From Bradyrhizobium valentinum (GTDB lineage: Bacteria; Pseudomonadota; Alphaproteobacteria; Rhizobiales; Xanthobacteraceae), in NCBI RefSeq assembly GCF_001440405.1, contig NZ_LLXX01000066.1:5642-69641 (forward strand): a DNA stretch of 64,000 bases, given 5' to 3'. The notes beneath the pieces were generated by a model. The model saw nothing but the letters and a program-made list of their open reading frames with translations, was not told where the DNA came from and searched no databases. Below, in pieces: positions 54,828 to 63,709 of this stretch. The position numbers and the translations under genes were made by a program. The first letter of the stretch is position 1, and each line of letters opens with the position of its first letter.

Positions 54828-54950
54828 TGCGCGCCCTTGTTCCTGCTTCCTTAAGCCCTTGAACGAGCTGCTCTCCGCCCATCATTCTCGACCCCTGGTT
54901 ACTTCGGAGCGGCGGTGCGCGATCAGATATCAACCAGCTCCGTCTCAAGC

Positions 54951-55232
54951 TCAGACCGCCACGAGGCGTGGCTGATCTATGCATGAATCCCTAAGACGAT
55001 CCGCCCTGTAGATTCCTGCCACCCTTCTTACCGACACCAGCGTAAGAACATATGTATCCTCAATCGTGTAGTCAGCGCCCGCGAGGCAGCCACGCGCTAT
55101 CTCATTGACCGTATCCCGGATTGAGCTTGTGTCACGGTACTCAGTGTTGAGGCACGCTGCGATGAGTATACTCTCTGCTTTGAGAGGCGCTACCCTGCTC
55201 AGGCGTGCCTCATTGATGCAGTGCAACGGCAT
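54951..55232 (-). CDS. hypothetical protein, 93 aa
   Basis: From ATG 55232 (GAGGT a few bases upstream): MPLHCINEARLSRVAPLKAE, LNTEYRDTSSIRDTVNEIAR, YTIEDTYVLTLVSVRRVAGI. No family recognised. It follows the 106-aa membrane protein gene on the same strand and might share its tts-box promoter. Confidence 0.35.
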   Translation of the reverse strand: MPLHCINEARLSRVAPLKAESILIAACLNTEYRDTSSIRDTVNEIARGCLAGADYTIEDTYVLTLVSVRRVAGIYRADRLRDSCIDQPRLVAV

Positions 55233-55358
55233 CGGCTGACCTCCTCGCCAGTTCAGAGGCTCGAACCCGTTTTCCCGTTCTTGCAAGTTGAAACTATGAC
55301 AGGAGCGCATCTCATGTGGCGCGATCTGCTGTTTTCAGGCGGTCGACTACTGCGGGTT

Positions 55359-55679
55359 CTACTCGATCGTATCTCCTGAGGCTGCGGGTCGAGTTTGTGT
55401 GCGCCACCCAACCACTTCTTGGTGCGGTCCGACATGCTTCTCATTTTTGGCTCGAAAGCGATCTGGTCCACCTTCCACAATAGACGTTGCGATTTGCACA
55501 CACCGAGCCCGCCGCTTCAGATGAAGCAAAAGCAGTACGCCGCCAAAAAGGCTCGTCATTATTATAACGGCCGTCATCACAAGGCACGCCACACAGCACA
55601 ATGCGGCTATATCCAAGGCCGATCGCAACCAGAACGGCACCCAATCCAGACGTGCCGTGTCCTCCGTAGGGCCAGACAT
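55359..55679 (-). CDS. small membrane protein behind a tts box
   Basis: 106 residues: a polar N-terminus (SGPTEDTARLDWVPFWLRS), one or two hydrophobic stretches (ALDIAALCCVACLVMTAVII, TSLFGGVLLLLHL, about 21-54), then a basic and polar tail. ATG at 55679, 80 bases after a tts box on the same strand. Ribosome site weak. Not recognised; candidates are a T3SS accessory protein or an effector targeting host membranes. Confidence 0.55.
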   Translation of the reverse strand: MSGPTEDTARLDWVPFWLRSALDIAALCCVACLVMTAVIIMTSLFGGVLLLLHLKRRARCVQIATSIVEGGPDRFRAKNEKHVGPHQEVVGWRTQTRPAASGDTIE

Positions 55680-55758
55680 GCTCGCTATAACCCGCTGCTC
55701 TTCTCGATGCGTGATAAGGCTAATCGTTCACCGCCTATTGACGGATCGGCACCATAAG

Positions 55759-55786
55759 GATACGAGCTGACGCCAAGCTGACGAGT
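55759..55786 (-). promoter_or_regulatory. tts box of the small membrane protein gene
   Basis: On the minus strand AACTCGTCAGCTTGGCGTCA then GCTCGTATCC; two GTCAG half-sites 12 bases apart as in the nopB and nopP boxes. Confidence 0.8.
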
Positions 55787-55990
55787 TTCCCCACGGCAAC
55801 GATATCGTCTGGCGGGAGTCCCAGCCCTTGTTGATCAGCCGAAGGGATCTGAAAACTCCCCGAACAAACATCAACAAGCATCTTAGTGTATTGAAGAGAG
55901 TTGTTCGTCTATCGCAGTTGTCGTTCCTACCGGAATAGATGCGGCGGCGCCCCCTGTTGGGGCCCTCAAATCGTTGTAGTAATACGGGTC

Positions 55991-56455
55991 TCATGATAGC
56001 CCCCCAATCTGTGCAAGCAACATTGCCGTTTCAGATGGATCAAGCCCGACGACGCCTACGAAGCTAGCCGGTGGCATTGGAATGTCCCGACGAGTCGGCT
56101 TCCAGAGATGCAGGCAATACCGGCTGTTATTCACGTATTGCGAATGAGGAGGATGCAGCTGCATCACGCACTCCTCTTCATCCCAAAACAGGTCTTTGAC
56201 GAAGCACATCTCTTCCCAGTTCGGACAACGTCGCGACGTAGAGACGGAGACATGCTCCCAACTTGGGCGAACAAGTCCGATTATCCTGAGCTTGCAGCCA
56301 CAAGGCCCCTGGACAAAAAAGAGGCCGCAAGGACCTGACTCCGGCGCGCTGGCGAATTGGCCATATCGTACGCGGCCAGCCTCGAGCTTTTCTAGAACTT
56401 GTGCTCTCACGTCGCCTCCTTTGCCTCGCTTGATTTCGAACAAACTGCTGAGCAA
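55991..56455 (-). CDS. phage/island-type protein (DUF7694-like)
   Basis: 154 residues. The centre WEHVSVSTSRRCPNWEEMCF then VKDLFWDEEECVMQLHPPHS and YVNNSRYCLHLWKP matches a widespread small family of phage and island proteins of unknown function (conserved Cys-Pro-Asn-Trp, Phe-Trp, His-Pro-Pro and Leu-His-Leu-Trp). Intact. The C-terminal tail FVGVVGLDPSETAMLLAQIG is extra. Confidence 0.65.
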   Translation of the reverse strand: MLSSLFEIKRGKGGDVRAQVLEKLEAGRVRYGQFASAPESGPCGLFFVQGPCGCKLRIIGLVRPSWEHVSVSTSRRCPNWEEMCFVKDLFWDEEECVMQLHPPHSQYVNNSRYCLHLWKPTRRDIPMPPASFVGVVGLDPSETAMLLAQIGGLS

Positions 56456-56841
56456 ACCGTAGTGTAGATCATCTCTCTTCTTCCGCTTCCAATGCCGGCA
56501 AGCACATGCAACCGGGCGCTCGCTTCTCCTTGAACCGGTAAAGAACCTCCATCGAGAGGCCGGTACAAACTTTCGCCATCTCCTTCACCTTTACTGAGAA
56601 GAACGCGTACGTTTCCTCACGGATATGGTCACAATGGTGCTTTTCAGCTTGCGAGTTTGGTTCAGAGCACCAGATCTTCCTTTTTTACCTCACCACATCA
56701 ACGCACCGTCGGAAACAGCTGCTCTTCCAGTTCAGTCACGGCCGGCCGGCGGAATGAGCCCCCTTGAATGCCAGGATCATAAGGCGACCGTTTCCGAGCT
56801 TGATCCCGCCGTCGAAGGCGCAGCGGTGCCCGTCGAACCTG
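56456..56841. other. intergenic, nothing recognised
   Basis: Between the DUF7694-like gene and the SKWP remnant; no gene or box seen. Confidence 0.4.
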
Positions 56842-56967
56842 GTGAACGGTCTCGGCAAGTGGCCGGACGAGCCAGGCTTCTCCCAAGCCTCAGTCGCAAT
56901 CGCTCGAGATGTTCTTCGAGCCGACGAGCTCGCTGCTTACACTTACCAAGCGCTAAACAGCTGGTGA
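56842..56967 (+). pseudogene. SKWP-repeat effector remnant, second fragment
   Basis: Plus-strand text NLVNGLGKWPDEPGFSQASV then AIARDVLRADELAAYTYQAL, one SKWP-type repeat with GKWP in place of SKWP, ended by TGA at 56967. Matches the unit at 4617-4790 closely in layout. Confidence 0.55.
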
Positions 56968-57955
56968 AGGGATCCAGCGAGCGGCCGCGCCAACGCACAG
57001 TCGGGTCGGCTGTAACATGTAACGGCAATTGACGGCCACCCCTTGCGCTTCCGCAGGATGCTCACCTCAGACGCTTTATCGACGAACAGACCAATGTTCA
57101 AATTGCCCTTTGATACAGTTCTAAATGCCACTCGTGATGAGATCGCAGTGCGCATCATTGAAACGCTGCGCAAGCTTGGCTTGGCGCTGCGCTCACTCGC
57201 GCCGTCTTTCCAACATACTCAAGGACTGCTGCAACGATACTGAATTGGGAGCGATCGAAGCAGCCCTTGACTGAGGATAAGCGGTCCACTGAACAAGAAT
57301 GTGCAGGCAGAGCATCGCGAAATGGCGTCCGAGCGAGCACTAAGATCAGCAATTGAGGGCAAGACATTTCGCTATCCGTGAATGACGTCTGGATGAGGCG
57401 CGGAAAGCGGAGCTGCGAGCAGCTGAGCCCCTCCTCGGCTCGACAACCAAGTGTCCAGACAATTGGCGGTATTGATCCACGAACAGCGCGATCTGGTTTG
57501 CATCACGCGCGGGTGTTTTTCATCGATCTAGACCCAGACTGGTTTCATCGCTTGCTCCTCCCCTAGCGCGCCGGATTAATGTCGTTGAAGCCGCAGATCG
57601 CAGGCGGCAGCGACATTCGGCTTGGCCGTTGGCGGTCATGAGGAGGCACACCTCAATTGATCGTCCGCGAAGCGCCCTGCAAGATCGCGCAACGCATCGA
57701 TGCTGGAGCGTTCAAATCCCAGAGAGTTGCCAATGAGGCAAAAAGCAGCTCAGAGCAGCTGACTAGGGCTTCCAAAGAAGCTGCTCTGCCGGCAAATTCG
57801 AGAACCGCCGCCGCTTCCAATTTATTCCGCTCGCGCGCCGCATCGAGAGCACACCCGCGCGTGGCGGGCGCTCCCGTTGCAGCGCCCCTTCCCGGTGCAT
57901 GCCGCTACGAGAAGTCGGCCACTTTCAGGCCAAGCCGCACCCGGCGCGACTTCTG
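56968..57955. other. 1-kb gene-poor stretch
   Basis: Frames on both strands lack recognisable motifs; probably decayed DNA between the SKWP remnant and nopP copy 3. Confidence 0.45.
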
Positions 57956-58825
57956 CTAGCCAGTCCCCGGGCCTAAATTGAGCCGGTCGAAGTACCAAGT
58001 AGGATCGTCCCCCGACGAATCCGTTTCGATGTATTCTTCGCCCGAATATTTCTCGACACTTCCTTCGTTTTCGTCATCACTACTCTCAACTTTGGAGAGA
58101 TATAGCCGAGGCTTGTCCACCCGCTGCCATTTTCCCTCATCGTTCAGCGTCCACTTGTCGGGATGCTGCCTAGGGTCAAGCACATATTCATTGTCATCTT
58201 CATTGTCCCCCACGTGAACAAAACCCATCTGCTCTAGACGGGGCTTCACCTCATCCGTGGCAGGACGCGACATGACCAACGCCCGCTTGCCGTCAAGCCG
58301 AAGTTGATGTTCCAGCAGAACATCGCCTGCGTTCTCGACGAGCGGATGAGTAACCCGGAGACCGACAACGGACGAGACGTGTTTTCGCCCAGGAAAGTGC
58401 TGCTCCCACGCCTCCCCTCCCATGCGACGTCGACCTTCGGTCTTTAGAAGCCCGACACTCTTGTCACCCAATTGATAGCTGAAATATCGCGCATGGTCCG
58501 AATCCTCTACGGTGGATCCGGCTCTGGCGACCATCGCTGTGCGCTCAGCCTTTTCGGAAACGAAATCCGAGTATTCTTGCGGATTATCGGCTATGTGCTT
58601 GATGTCCTTACCGTAAGAATTTCTCAGTTCTTCCCTGAATGACTCCCTGTCAATCTCATCGATGGGAGGTTCGGAAATGAGGGAGTACGGCCGTGTCGCC
58701 CCCGAGGACGAACCAGGCGCCGTAAGCGTTTCCGTAAACCTACGGCCATCTGCTGATAGCTCCGATTCATCGGCCTGGCTCGCGCTTGGAACTTGGCTGG
58801 AAGAACCAGTGATTCTGTTATACAT
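57956..58825 (-). CDS. nopP: type III effector NopP, copy 3
   Basis: A 289-residue NopP paralogue starting MYNRITGSSSQVPSASQ, with HIADNPQEYSDFVSEKAERT, ARYFSYQLGDKSVGLLKTEG, GLRVTHPLVENAGDVLLEHQ and LDPRQHPDKWTLNDEGKWQR. It is longer than copy 1 at the C-terminus by an acidic tail ending YFDRLNLGPGTG. The ATG at 58825 lies 63 bases after a tts box; an open extension to 58879 was not used. Divergence from copy 1 suggests distinct host targets. Confidence 0.9.
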   Translation of the reverse strand: MYNRITGSSSQVPSASQADESELSADGRRFTETLTAPGSSSGATRPYSLISEPPIDEIDRESFREELRNSYGKDIKHIADNPQEYSDFVSEKAERTAMVARAGSTVEDSDHARYFSYQLGDKSVGLLKTEGRRRMGGEAWEQHFPGRKHVSSVVGLRVTHPLVENAGDVLLEHQLRLDGKRALVMSRPATDEVKPRLEQMGFVHVGDNEDDNEYVLDPRQHPDKWTLNDEGKWQRVDKPRLYLSKVESSDDENEGSVEKYSGEEYIETDSSGDDPTWYFDRLNLGPGTG

Positions 58826-58887
58826 GCGGTTCGCTCTCCCTATCGCAACGTACTGGCCTACTCGAAGACCTGTGGACAATGATAGGC

Positions 58888-58912
58888 GCGCGAGCTGACA
58901 ACAAGCTGACGC
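58888..58912 (-). promoter_or_regulatory. tts box of nopP copy 3
   Basis: On the minus strand GTGCGTCAGCTTGTTGTCAG then CTCGCGC, half-site spacing as at the other nopP boxes. Confidence 0.82.
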
Positions 58913-58982
58913 ACAGAGGGGGGCGCATCACCCTAGCCTCACCGTGCCACGCCAAGGCGAGGAGCGGCTGGCCTTTCCAGAG

Positions 58983-59890
58983 CTACTCATTGGGCTTCGC
59001 GGCTATGATGCCATTTGAGAGTCCGCCTGCATTCTGTTGCAGAAACCCGAAGAGATTGTTTAGCGTTCGTTCCGGCATGTCGACGATATTCTCGACCCCT
59101 CGTGCGGAAGGTATCGAAGCTCTGCAAAAATCGGGTTTCCTTCGGAAGATCCTGTTCGACGGTCCTCTGCACGCATTCGTACAGAAACTCGGCGTGTGGC
59201 GTCGCGTCGAAGAAGCGGTAAAAGTCGCCCGGTATCGTTCACGACCTTCATGTTGCCTTGTGGCGTCGGCTCCCGATTCAACACACGGAAGCAATCTAAT
59301 CGAATAGCTTTCCAGCACTTCCTTGTATTCGCTGATCTTGTCGAGAGTGACTGCCGAAACCGGAATGTCGATTCCAGCGGGATTGAAATCCTCGTCGTGC
59401 CAGAACATGGTGCATCAGCTATCGGTGAATGCGGCCATTGCCGTCCTCAAAGCGGTGGATAAAGACGAAACCGAAGGCCAGCACGGCGGCGGCGACGACT
59501 GGATCAAGCTCATTTTCCGCCGCATGATCGAACGCGATTGGTCCGCGGACCAGGGAGGCGATATCTTCGTGGCGCGCGCTGATATGATCCGGGATCGGTC
59601 TTTGCGTCTCGCGGTCGTGGTCGCCGACGAAACCAGCTTCGGTACGGAAGCCGAGCTTCACGAAGCGCTCATCGCCGATCGCGATGCGCTGCACGCGTAG
59701 AACCTCTGCCTCATCGAGCGGTCCCCGTCCCGCCTTCCCGATGACCATTCCCCATCGCTGGATACGGTCCTGCGGTGGTCTCTCGCCTTCTATTGACGTA
59801 GCTCGACTTTGAGTCTTTGAGGAGAAGAACGGCAGCGGTTCGCGCGAGCAGATCTTTTGGAATCTGGCTCACTACGGCGCGGGCGCGTTC
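58983..59890 (-). pseudogene. Fic-family protein, decayed
   Basis: In order on the minus strand: SIEGERPPQDRIQRWGMVIG, AFGFVFIHRFEDGNGRIHR (Fic motif HPFxDGNGR with Arg for Pro), a TAG in place of Tyr, then in shifted frames GIDIPVSAVTLDKISEYKEV, PTPQGNMKVVNDTG and NIVDMPERTLNNLFGFLQQN. At least three frameshifts and one stop. Fic proteins transfer AMP to target proteins; this copy is dead. Confidence 0.8.
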
Positions 59891-60403
59891 CTTGATATCC
59901 TGCGCAACAGACCCACCAGTACTGGCGTCTTGAAAACGAGCGGGCAGAAGTCCGGTGTACCCGGCAGATTGTTGCGGACACGATGCCGTGCCGAATTCTG
60001 CCCGGAACTGGCGTACTGGAGCTCGGTGTCAACGGAGATTTAAGTCGGCGCCCCAACAGCCATTCATGGAGAAACCAGATGCGACGTGTGTAGAGTTCTT
60101 GAAGGAGACGCCCTCTCGGGCGTGACTATCCGAAAGGTACCGCGTTTACCGTGAGGAAACTTCGGCAGGTAAAAGGTTTGCCACGAGAGGCGCTGGCGTA
60201 CCGCGCGGAGACGATCGAACCTAACGTCAATCAGCGATACGTATGGTTTTACAATCTCATCCTCGCGGCCGCGCCTCACATGAGCAAAGCTTAATGCGGG
60301 GCGGCGCGTCTCTCTCCGTTTCGTGATGGCCGGCACGGACAGTGCCGTGTAGGGTGCCCGTGCTTTCGCGCCCCGACCGCATGTTCGGGCTTCCATAAGG
60401 ATC
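59891..60403. other. intergenic upstream of the M16 pair
   Basis: No gene recognised. The promoter of the M16 operon should lie here; no specific box was identified. Confidence 0.4.
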
Positions 60404-61795
60404 ATGATGCCCTCACACCGAGCGACCGCCCTTTTCGTTGCCGCACTTGTTTGCACGACCTCGCTGTCAAGCAGCGGCCTCCGCGCCCAGACCACGGTTA
60501 CCTCCGAACGCCCCGCCAGCTTCACGCTCGACAACGGCCTGCAGGTTGTGGTGATCCCCGATCACCGCACGCCTGTCGTGACGCAGATGATCTGGTACAA
60601 GCTCGGCTCCGCCGACGAGACGCCGGGCAAATCCGGGCTCGCGCATTTCCTCGAACATCTGATGTTCAAGGGCACCGCCAAGCACCCGGCCGGCGAGTTC
60701 TCGCAGACCGTGCGGCGGGTCGGCGGCAACCAGAACGCCTTCACCTCGGTCGATACCACCGGCTACATCCAGCGCGTGCCGCGCGAGCAGCTTCCTGCCA
60801 TGATGGAGTTCGAGGCCGACCGCATGACCGGCCTCATCCTCAAGGACGAGAACGTGCTGCCCGAGCGTGACGTCGTGCTGGAAGAATACAACATGCGCGT
60901 CGCCAACGAGCCGGACGAGCGGCTGACCGAGCAGATCATGGCCGCGCTCTACCTCAACCATCCCTACGGCCGCCCGGTGATCGGCTGGCACCAGGAGATC
61001 GAAAAGCTCGACCGCGAGGATGCGCTCGCGTTCTACAAGCGCTTCTACGCCCCGAACAACGCAATCCTGGTCATCGCCGGCGACGTCGACGTCAAGGACA
61101 TCCGCCCGCTGGTGGAGAAGAACTTCGGTCCGATCCCGGCGCAGCACGCGATCCCCGAGAAGCGCATCCGCCCGCAGGAGCCGATGCCGGCGGCGCCGCG
61201 CACCGTGACGCTGTCGGATCCGCGCGTCGAGCAGCCCGGTCTGCGCCGCTATTATCTGGTGCCGGCGGCCGCGACGGCGGCAACGGGCGAAAGCCCCGCG
61301 CTCGATGTGCTCGCGCAATTGATGGGCGGCGGCGCCAACTCCTATCTCTACCGCGCGCTGGTGATCGACAGGGGTCTCGCGATCAGCGCCGACGCTGGCT
61401 ACGATGGCACGGCGCTCGACCCGTCGCAATTCTCGATCTTGGTGACGCCGAAGCCCGGCGTCGAATTTGCGCCGATCGAGGAGGCGATCGACAAGGTGAT
61501 CGCCGACCTCGCGCAGAATACCGCACGCGCCGAGGACCTCGAGCGGGTCAAGACCCAGCTCATTGCCGAAGCGATCTACGCCCAGGACAATCAGGCGACG
61601 CTGGCGCGCTGGTATGGCGGTGCCCTGACCACCGGTCTCAGCATCGACGATATCAGGAGCTGGCCGGACCGCATCCGCGCCGTCACCGCCGAGCAGGTGC
61701 GCGACGCCGCGGCCAAATGGCTCGACAAGAAGCGATCGGTGACCGGCTATCTGATCAAGGATACTGCGCCGAAACATAAGGAGAAGCGCTCGTGA
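60404..61795 (+). CDS. M16 zinc metallopeptidase (right-hand pair)
   Basis: A 463-residue exported peptidase with HFLEH at 81-85 and distal Glu161 in VVLEEYNMRV, signal peptide ending near LRAQ, and GGGANSYLYRALVIDR. Strongly similar to the gene at 32655-34130 but more GC-rich, with no N-terminal insertion. ATG with AAGGATC upstream. It forms a coupled operon with the following gene (GTG inside its end). Confidence 0.93.
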   Translation: MMPSHRATALFVAALVCTTSLSSSGLRAQTTVTSERPASFTLDNGLQVVVIPDHRTPVVTQMIWYKLGSADETPGKSGLAHFLEHLMFKGTAKHPAGEFSQTVRRVGGNQNAFTSVDTTGYIQRVPREQLPAMMEFEADRMTGLILKDENVLPERDVVLEEYNMRVANEPDERLTEQIMAALYLNHPYGRPVIGWHQEIEKLDREDALAFYKRFYAPNNAILVIAGDVDVKDIRPLVEKNFGPIPAQHAIPEKRIRPQEPMPAAPRTVTLSDPRVEQPGLRRYYLVPAAATAATGESPALDVLAQLMGGGANSYLYRALVIDRGLAISADAGYDGTALDPSQFSILVTPKPGVEFAPIEEAIDKVIADLAQNTARAEDLERVKTQLIAEAIYAQDNQATLARWYGGALTTGLSIDDIRSWPDRIRAVTAEQVRDAAAKWLDKKRSVTGYLIKDTAPKHKEKRS

Positions 61796-63156
61796 CCTAT
61801 TCCCTCACCCGCCGCGCGGCACTGATCGGCGGCGCCTGCGCCGCGATGCTGACGCTGTCATCCGCGCCCTCGCAGGCTGCAGCTAAGATCCAGCGACTGG
61901 TGTCGCCTGGCGGCATCGAAGCGTGGTTCGTGCAGGACGCGACCGTGCCCCTGATCGCGATGGAATATGCCTTCAGCGGCGGCGCGAGCCAGGATCCGGC
62001 CGGCAAGCCCGGCGTCGGCAATCTGGTCGCCGACCTGCTTGACGAAGGCTCAGGCGATCTCGATTCCAAGACCTACCATGAGCGGCTCGACCGCCGGGCC
62101 ATCAAGTTGAGCTTCTCCGCGACGCGCGATCACTTCCGCGGCTCGCTTCGCATGCTCAAGGACAACAAGGACGAAGCGTACGACCTGTTGCGGATGGCGC
62201 TGACCTCCGCGCGGTTCGAGCCGGCCGATGTCGAACGCATCCGCGCCCAGGTGATCTCCACCCTGCGCCGTGAATCGACCAATCCGTCCTCGCTGGCCGA
62301 CCGCAAGTTCCTCGAAGTCGCGTTCGGCGATCATCCCTATGGCAGGCCGGCCACCGGCACGCTGGACAGCGTACCGAAGATCGAGATCGCCGACCTGAAG
62401 GACTATGCGCGCCGGATCCTCGCCAAGGATACGCTGCGCATCGTCGTGGTCGGCGACGTCGATCCCGATACGCTCGGCAAGCTGCTCGACAAGACCTTCG
62501 GCGCCCTGCCGGCCAAGGCTGAACTGACGCCGATCCCCGACGTCGTGGCGGCCAAGCCGCCGCAGCGCGCCTTCATCCCGCTCGACGTGCCGCAGACCGT
62601 CGTCACCTTCGGCGGACCCGGCATCAACAGGCACGACCCGGAGTTCATGGCGGCCGGTGTGGTGAACCACATTCTCGGCGGCGGCGGCCTGTCGTCGCGG
62701 CTCTTCAAGGAAGTGCGCGAGAAGCGCGGGCTGGCCTATTCGATCCATGAAGCGCTGCTCTGGATGGATCACTCCGCGCTGTTCATCGGCAACACCGGCA
62801 CCCGCGCCGATCGCGCCGGCGAGACCGTCGATGCGGTCGAGAAGGAAATCCGCCGCATCGCCGAGGAGGGCCCGACGCAGCAGGAGCTCGACGAGGCGAA
62901 GTCCTACCTCAAGGGCTCGCAGATGCTGGCGCTCGACACCTCCTCCAAGCTGGCGCAGGCGTTGTTGCAGTATCAGCTCGACAAGCTGCCGATCGACTTT
63001 ATCGAGAAGCGCAACGCCATCGTCGACGCGGTGACGCTTGATGACACCAGGCGGGTCGCGAAGAAGCTCTGGGGCGACGGCCTGCTCACCGTAATGGTCG
63101 GCCGCGCCCCGCAGGCGGCCGCCCAGCCGCCAGCGGCGACCCCGAAGTCGAACTGA
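61792..63156 (+). CDS. M16 peptidase-like protein, non-catalytic partner (right-hand pair)
   Basis: A 454-residue exported M16-fold protein with a twin-arginine-like signal (LTRRAALIGGACAAMLTLS), lacking HxxEH (PGVGNLVADLLDEGSG instead) and keeping RLFKEVREKRGLAYSIHE. GTG start overlaps the upstream stop by 4 bases. Near-copy of the gene at 31234-32658 with a shorter C-terminal tail. Confidence 0.92.
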   Translation: MTYSLTRRAALIGGACAAMLTLSSAPSQAAAKIQRLVSPGGIEAWFVQDATVPLIAMEYAFSGGASQDPAGKPGVGNLVADLLDEGSGDLDSKTYHERLDRRAIKLSFSATRDHFRGSLRMLKDNKDEAYDLLRMALTSARFEPADVERIRAQVISTLRRESTNPSSLADRKFLEVAFGDHPYGRPATGTLDSVPKIEIADLKDYARRILAKDTLRIVVVGDVDPDTLGKLLDKTFGALPAKAELTPIPDVVAAKPPQRAFIPLDVPQTVVTFGGPGINRHDPEFMAAGVVNHILGGGGLSSRLFKEVREKRGLAYSIHEALLWMDHSALFIGNTGTRADRAGETVDAVEKEIRRIAEEGPTQQELDEAKSYLKGSQMLALDTSSKLAQALLQYQLDKLPIDFIEKRNAIVDAVTLDDTRRVAKKLWGDGLLTVMVGRAPQAAAQPPAATPKSN

Positions 63157-63397
63157 CGCTTTCTAGGCGCCCTCCGTTGCGGCTTATCCCTGTCCCTACC
63201 CCCTCCCCCGCGAGGGGCCGCAAGGGGGGACCTGAACGGGGGTGCTCACCTAACAGCGCGTCGCAGATGACTCCGAAGTCATTGGGATCAGTAAGGGGCG
63301 CATTGGCGGACGGACTCCCTACGGGCTCCCTCCCCCCTTCGCTGACGGGATCCCCGAAAGTGATTGATCGAGAGGGAGGAGCCTCGCAGCTCCGCCC
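63157..63397. other. intergenic, GC-rich, no gene
   Basis: Starts with a C-rich tract (TCCCTACCCCCTCCCCCGCG) after the M16 operon; no terminator with U-run fixed. Confidence 0.35.
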
Positions 63398-63640
63398 ACC
63401 GGGTCACCGGAGGCGGTCGCCCGCCCCCGGTTCTCACAGAACGTGGCGTGCGGATTTCCCGCACCACGCTCTTCGGCAGTTGGTTCACAGCTTTTACTGC
63501 TATCTGTTCAGTTTCGTTTCCCCATGTGGCCGGCTTTCCCGTCCTCGGAGTGTCGGGTCGGGGGAGGCGCCCATTGAAGGGCTTGCCTAACCCCCGCCGC
63601 TCAAACGGCTCGTGCAGTTTTCCCGCAAGCCGCTTTCATG
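63398..63640 (-). ncRNA. group II intron-like 3' structures (domain V/VI)
   Basis: On the minus strand two 34-base hairpins fit group II domain V: AAAGCGGCTTGCGGGAAAAC at 63637-63604 with its pairing arm, and AGAGCGTGGTGCGGGAAATC at 63472-63438, each with an AGC triad and a GAAA loop. The second is followed by a GC-rich hairpin (ACCGGGGGCGG-GCGA-CCGCCTCCGGT) in the place of domain VI. No maturase gene is in view, so these are remnants or the end of a split element. Confidence 0.5.
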
Positions 63641-63709
63641 AATGGGCTTTCGTGATCTGAAGTGAAGGGATCAGTGAGACAAGGCAAGACAAGGCCAACT
63701 AGTGGTTCA

